Shown here: positions 59,500 to 64,000 of the stretch, piece after piece | Numbering within the stretch: the stretch's first letter is position 1 | Layout: each line of letters opens with the position of its first letter | Origin: Typhlomys cinereus | Lineage: Eukaryota; Chordata; Mammalia; Rodentia; Platacanthomyidae | Direction of reading: 5' to 3' | NCBI GenBank assembly: GCA_023101885.1 | Contig: JALPQD010000027.1 | Coordinates: forward strand, 5,309,021-5,373,020 | DNA length: 64,000 bases | Position numbers and translations under genes: made by a program | Notes under the pieces: model-generated | Told to the model about the DNA's origin: nothing | Seen by the model: only the letters and a program-made list of their open reading frames with translations | Database searches by the model: none

Positions 59500-60060
59500 G
59501 CTCTATGTGGCACTATTGAGTCAGGGAGGCCCTAGCCCAGCTCCCGAATGCAGGAGATCTGGCTACAGACAAGCCTGAATAAGGAACCATACAGGCAGAA
59601 GAATGGACAACCAATGGTAGAGGGATGAACAACCAATGGGAAGGAGGGATGAACAACCAATGGGAAGCGGCCATCTAACCTGGACACCCAGTAAACAGCT
59701 AAATGATTGGTGGCTGCTCCCTCCCTCCCTGAGCAGAGGAGTAGCCACATCTGATTGGACCCCCGACCCTAAATAAGCCCAAACACTTCCTGAGTAAAGT
59801 TGAGTCTGCAGCCAACTGGTGTTCTGTGTGCTGCTTCTCGCCTGACTCCCAGGGTCTGGATGGTGACCCCGTCCCAGGCTCGCCCATTTGCCTTTGAGGC
59901 CACGCGGCCCTGCTGTTTTCCCTCTTCCCCAGGCTGGCCGGGTGGGGATTCGGCAACAGCTCTTGACTTTGGATTCGGCATGGCAGGTCCCCTTGGTTAC
60001 TGCTGTGACTTCTGCCACGATGACCTCTTATTGAACAGTAAACAGAAATAAAAGTCCCTT
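59500..60060 (+). mobile_element. GC-richer LTR-like block with CCAAT cluster and TATA-like box
   Basis: Clearly richer in G/C and CpG than the window. Three direct repeats, each containing 'acaaccaatgg', place CCAAT at 59611, 59633 and 59657 (spacing 22 and 24 bases). Two inverted CCAATs (ATTGG) are at 59706 and 59754. A TATA-like 'taaataag' at 59770 follows, then an AGTAAA at about 59793, and an AATAAA at about 60048. This is the U3-R-U5 arrangement of a retroviral LTR; class I or II cannot be told by eye. No gag, pol or env sequence is attached, so it would be a solo or truncated LTR. Alternative: a non-LTR promoter of a non-coding transcript. The 151-codon minus-strand frame is a consequence of the G/C content. 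Confidence 0.55.
59601..59777 (+). promoter_or_regulatory. CCAAT-box array upstream of a TATA-like box
   Basis: Five CCAAT or ATTGG pentamers within about 150 bases, three in near-identical tandem units of 22-24 bases, and a TATA-like element 12 bases after the last. CCAAT is the NF-Y binding core. The layout predicts transcription to the right starting near 59800, but initiation cannot be shown from sequence. Confidence 0.5.
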
Positions 60061-60134
60061 GTTCCCCTGATTTTTTGGGGATGAGGCATCTAGTGAAGCA
60101 ATGAAGTTATGAGATTAAATAAAACTTCATTGCT

Positions 60135-60655
60135 GTGCATGAAAACAGCAAAACTGAAAACAACAATCAACTATAATTCAGAGCACCAAAGACCCTACAG
60201 TGTTCACCTGGAATCAGACCAACCAAATCTCTCCCTATCCTAAAGCTCAGGGAACCTTGCAGAAGAGGTGGCAGCAAGATTATAGAACCCTAAAGATTAG
60301 GAAGACCACCAATAGACAAGGTACTCCACTCAAGTCTGGACTCAACAGCCAGGACATTGCTACGATGTGATTCGACCTTGCCTAACCTGCACAATGGCTG
60401 AAATGTCAATGAGCCCTCATAGTCTAACCCCAATCTCAAGGAAGAAGGCTTCAGGCAGTAGGATTTTTAGAGGCAAGGGGTTAAATAGTCACAATAGAAT
60501 TCCCATATTAGTGGGCAACCCAAGAAGGGGCCCCAGGGTATGCTACTGAGTTCCGAATCCTCACTAATGTAGACAACTCAGAGGGAAATTCAGTGCCCAT
60601 ATAAACAGGGCACTGTTATAACTAGGTAAAAAAAAATAATTTAAAAAGTACCTGT
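60135..60655 (+). mobile_element. 5'-truncated L1 3' end, sense
   Basis: 'acagcaaaactgaaaacaac', 'atcagaccaaccaaatctct', 'ccctatcctaaagctcaggg', 'ttgcctaacctgcacaatgg', 'gaagaaggcttcaggcagta' and 'cccatattagtgggcaaccc' are the reverse complement of the order in the antisense copies c and d. The polypurine tract present in the others is missing here; the element ends 'aactaggtaaaaaaaaataa'. The left limit near 60135 is set by loss of similarity. Confidence 0.8.
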
Positions 60656-60813
60656 GGAGGACTGAGGATGAAGGTAACCTGCTCTTTCACTGGCATCTTC
60701 ATTACTTCAATATATCTTTAGATATAGCAGCCTTATTGTTTACCCTATCTCATACGACTATAAATAGACAGAATCCAAAGAACAAAACAAACAAAACTAG
60801 GAGACTTATTGAA

Positions 60814-60888
60814 ATATATATCTCTACAAATACCTATCATTTACTCTAGATATATATATCTCCACAAATACCTATCATTTACTCTAGA
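60814..60888. repeat. 38-bp tandem duplication (2 copies)
   Basis: A unit with 'acaaatacctatcatttact' occurs at 60814-60850 and 60851-60888; the copies differ by one substitution and one or two bases in the leading AT run. Confidence 0.9.
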
Positions 60889-60937
60889 GTCTTCAATATG
60901 CTTGTTTTGGAAGTCTTCTCTGCAAGGCTGACGTCTT

Positions 60938-61071
60938 ACTGGGCAAGGTGGCTTGTGCCTGTAATGCAGCACTTGCAAGACTAAGGCAAGAGGACTGCTG
61001 TGAGTTATGGCCAGCCTCAAGAGCAATAACCTGTGTCCAAAACAAAAAAAAAAAAAATAAAATAAAATATA
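60938..61071 (+). mobile_element. B1-type SINE, sense
   Basis: 'actgggcaaggtggcttgtg', 'cctgtaatgcagcacttgca', 'agactaaggcaagaggactg', 'tgtgagttatggccagcctc' follow the 7SL-derived B1 order, ending in an A-rich tail at about 61046-61071. The pol III A and B boxes are partly degraded. Confidence 0.85.
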
Positions 61072-62630
61072 AAGGTGGTATCTTTCCAAGAATTCTTTGT
61101 GTAGTAACAGTTCTTGACCAATGTTACCAAAAGATAAGGTAAAAACACCTTATCTCTCATTCTGTCCTCCCTATCTGAAGTCTCTCTCATTTTGTATTCC
61201 ATGGTTGTATTTCCTTCCTTCCTACCTATATTGCCTATATGCCACTTCTTCATTTACATCTTTTCTCAATGATTTATATCATCATTATATGTAATAAGTT
61301 TTTTCCAAGTTGTCTTGGGAGTTAAAAATTATTTCCTGCTCACAGCTGAGTCATGTACTACATTTCTCCATCACCCAGACACATAAGTACCACGACCATT
61401 ACTGAGTAACACCATTAAAAATTCTTTTACTTATATGTATGCATATTGCTTCAGCAGAAGTGTGACTGCCTAAGGAATTTTCCCTCAATGTCATGAAGGT
61501 CCTAGAACTTGGAAGCAGGCAAGGATCCAGAGTGGCTCTTTATAGTGTTTTGCCCATCAGTAGTTAACCATGGACTTGAGTCACCAACAAGAATCTATCC
61601 CAGTGCTTTGTAGTAACATTGTTCCAGCTAGGCCCTTGGTGCTCAATAGCAGTATCTAGGCAGAGGACAGCAGGAAAAGTCTTCTTGGCCTCAGGAAACC
61701 AGAAAGGACAAGTTAGACCCATATTAAACCATGGATCTCTGGTATTATGTACTATCAGTATCTGGAATATGGAACATTGGGATGAAGGATACATAGTACA
61801 AGGTCCACGTTACAGGAGCATGTCCATGAATCCACATGACTCATTTTACCAGGCAGTTTAGTCCAAAATGATTCAACCTTCTCTATTCCTACCAGAGTAC
61901 CTGGAGAATAAGAGACTGTACCATAAAACCAATGCTCTCAACTCCATAACTGCTTGTACAAAACCATAGTCCTTTCCCAGTTCCCAGTTTGTATGTAGAT
62001 ATAGAAATTGGATGTTCAGTACAGTATTTTAATAAAATAAGCTAGAAGGAACTGCTAGAATCCCTAAGTATATGCATATGCATCCCAGGTGAAAACTGGC
62101 ACTAGAGACTGGTATAATCTTTGAGCTTTATTTCACTTCCAGTAACCTTTTGTTATGTATTTTATGTGCTATCATTTTATTGTTTTCTAGTTCCGTCTTG
62201 GGTAAGAACTGTTAAAGACACTAAAAAGTCATGAGTGGCAATTCTGAGATAATATCATCTGTTTATTTACCAAGAAAACCATTATCTAGTCTATAGTTTT
62301 GATTATCTTATACATGTGACACATGACACAACACCTACATATATGTGTTTTCTAAAGGACACTAAAGGAGTCATGATTCATTATGTGTTTCACATAGATT
62401 TTAGATGAAAGATAGAACAAGCTGAACTTGTATTGTTGTTACATTAGTTTACAAACAGCATCAGATCCTTTCTCCTGGCTATTCATGTTGCGACATATTA
62501 GTCCGTGGTAAGCATTCTGAATATATATAAGAAGACTTACTGATATGAAGACAAGGACATAATAGGTGTTTTCACCTATTTAAACCATCATAAAACACAG
62601 GCAAACCTCTTTTTCATTGCTGTTTCTTTC
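61072..62630. other. no gene seen
   Basis: AT-rich, nothing recognised in about 1.55 kb; an 80-codon frame at 61619-61861 shows no family resemblance. Confidence 0.4.
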
Positions 62631-62637
62631 TTTTATG

Positions 62638-62709
62638 GTTCTGGCAATTGGACCCTGGATGTGTGAGTGTTTGGCAAGTGCTCTAACACAGAGCTACTAC
62701 TCCAGCCCA
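62638..62709 (-). mobile_element. ID-like SINE fragment
   Basis: Plus-strand 'ctggcaattggaccctggat', 'tggcaagtgctctaacacag', 'agctactactccagccc' is the antisense of a tRNA-like ID head; diverged. Confidence 0.7.
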
Positions 62710-64000
62710 CTGTTAATCTTTCTGAACTTCATGCTGCTATGTGGCACTTTGGATGTCTTTTTTACCACAATTCATGACTGGACTTATTTTTAGAAGTACA
62801 TGTTTTGATGTAAGCACAGAATCACTGAAAATACTTTGTCATAGATGATTAATTTCTATAAACCCTCTAAAAAAAGAGATTCTAAGTAAGTGACATCACT
62901 ATTATATTAAACTCTTAGTTTAATTTCCAAATGTACTAAAGTATTTAAAACAACATTTTATCATTACTAAATGAATGTTTTCTACTGGAAGAGAGAGTTG
63001 CAATGAAATTATTTGATAGTGAACACTATTAATATGTAGTTAAGGAGATAATTATAAATGACAAGCATAAATTATTTCTCTGTGGGACTCTTTCAAACTT
63101 TGTTAACTGAGATTAACAGGATCTGATGACATATTAGGAATATATTTCCTTCAGTCCATTAATATGAAAATGGTATTATTAATGTGCAATTGATATGCTA
63201 TTGTTTAATAACAACTGGACCATCTTTCCTTATCTCTATCAGGTATGGACTATATGACAAAGACAAATGTTTTGTTTTTCAGGGACACTAATTTATCAAA
63301 CATCAGCTGCAATATGGTTTTGATGTTGTGGTACCCAGGGAAGCACGACCACTTTTTTACCTCTAAGTTTGTGCTGTTTTCTCAACCAAGGGGTCCTCTC
63401 TGAAAACTTCCAGCCCTCTCACCCAGATCTCTACTAATGGTCAGAGTTCCCTTTCAAATCCCTGACTGATTGTCTTAGTTTTGATGTTACCAAATTGTTA
63501 TAGAACCCCCTTCTCAACGCTAAACATTTTCCTCATCAACCGATTTTTAAGAGAAAAAAGCCTCTAATATCTTTGTATGTTAAAACATAATTATATCACT
63601 ATTTTTTAATCAACTTTTTCCTTTAAGATTACTACTTGGTCAGGAACTTTCATAGCCATTCTGTTACGCTGCCACCAAGTGGCACTTACACGAAATTGTC
63701 ACCTTATGTTTGGCATAGTTTAAGCCTCTGCTTAGACTGAAGAATTTGTTTAGAAAAAAAAAAAACTCTGAAAACATACTTTTTTGTGATTTTACATTTT
63801 GCCCTCATAAAAATCTAAGTTTAAGTTTAAGCAAAGCTTGAAGAAATGGTGATAGGAAATTTTGTGCAACAGTATATAAATGCTAATAAGTAAAAATTCA
63901 TGGTTTTCTGGTAACTGATGAGCTAGAGGTCAGAAATGAACCACAATTTATATTGGATTTTTGTTTTGACCAGAAACTTCTCTGTCATAAGTTTTCATAC
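62710..64000. other. no gene seen
   Basis: AT-rich to the end of the window; an A-run at 63755-63765 has no recognisable element in front of it. Confidence 0.4.

Noticed and set aside
59563..60018. 151-codon minus-strand frame, one of the longest in the window
   Set aside because: It is antisense to the LTR-like block; its openness follows from the local G/C content, and several other frames are open over the same bases.
1..64000. A conventional gene or gene cluster
   Set aside because: No frame longer than about 160 codons, no recognisable domain chain, and no CpG-island promoter other than the LTR-like block. An intron of a large gene cannot be excluded from sequence alone.

Overview
This is an AT-rich stretch of mammalian nuclear DNA, almost certainly from a rodent. 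The evidence for a rodent is: B1-type (7SL-derived) SINEs with A-rich tails; several tRNA-derived SINEs of the B2/B3/ID kind; ERVL and ERVL-MaLR LTRs that begin with a 'gtcaacttgaca' motif; and L1 3' ends carrying the purine-rich 3'-UTR tract typical of rodent L1. The most active-looking SINE differs from the mouse and rat B1, B2 and ID families I know. I infer a member of the mouse-related rodent clade outside Mus and Rattus, but I cannot name the species. No bacterial-type gene organisation is present.

I found no convincing protein-coding gene, tRNA, rRNA or CRISPR array. The open frames are short and lie in repeats, on simple-sequence tracts or in random AT-rich sequence. The window reads as intergenic or deep intronic DNA shaped by retrotransposition.

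Layout. 1-550: an ERVL-type LTR end. 2.4-3.1 kb: an older tRNA-derived SINE and a B1. 3.7-6.9 kb: an old L1 on the minus strand, then a solo ERVL LTR at 6.9-7.3 kb. 8.4-8.7 kb: the first of five copies of a young SINE, each with 13-18 bp target-site duplications (others near 15.2, 20.2, 21.2 and 38.7 kb). 9.3-9.5 kb: a long polypyrimidine tract. 14.0-14.85 kb: three L1 pieces. 17.0-17.4 kb: a minus-strand ERVL LTR. 23.2-24.7 kb: two L1 3' ends in a row. 27-32 kb: older L1 and SINE pieces. 33.2-34.1 kb and 50.6-51.6 kb: two longer copies of one L1 family, the second sitting inside an ERVL LTR. 41.7 kb: a 30-bp-period minisatellite. 43.5 kb: another ERVL LTR. 45.5-46.5 kb and 52-53.6 kb: a SINE and MaLR-type LTRs. 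55.3-58.8 kb: mostly unrecognised, with one zinc-finger-like relic. 59.3-60.65 kb: a composite block made of an ERVL LTR, a GC-richer LTR-like promoter block with five CCAAT motifs, and a sense L1 3' end. 60.9 and 62.6 kb: a B1 and an ID-like SINE.

The long intervals between these, especially 10.4-13.9, 15.4-17.0, 17.5-20.1, 24.7-27.6, 28.6-31.3, 35.4-38.2, 46.5-48.2, 53.6-55.3 and 55.9-58.3 kb, show no gene that I can support. Functional candidates are limited to regulatory potential (the 59.6-60.0 kb block and pol III promoters in the young SINEs) and structural DNA (tandem repeats, cruciform-prone palindromes, polypurine tracts).
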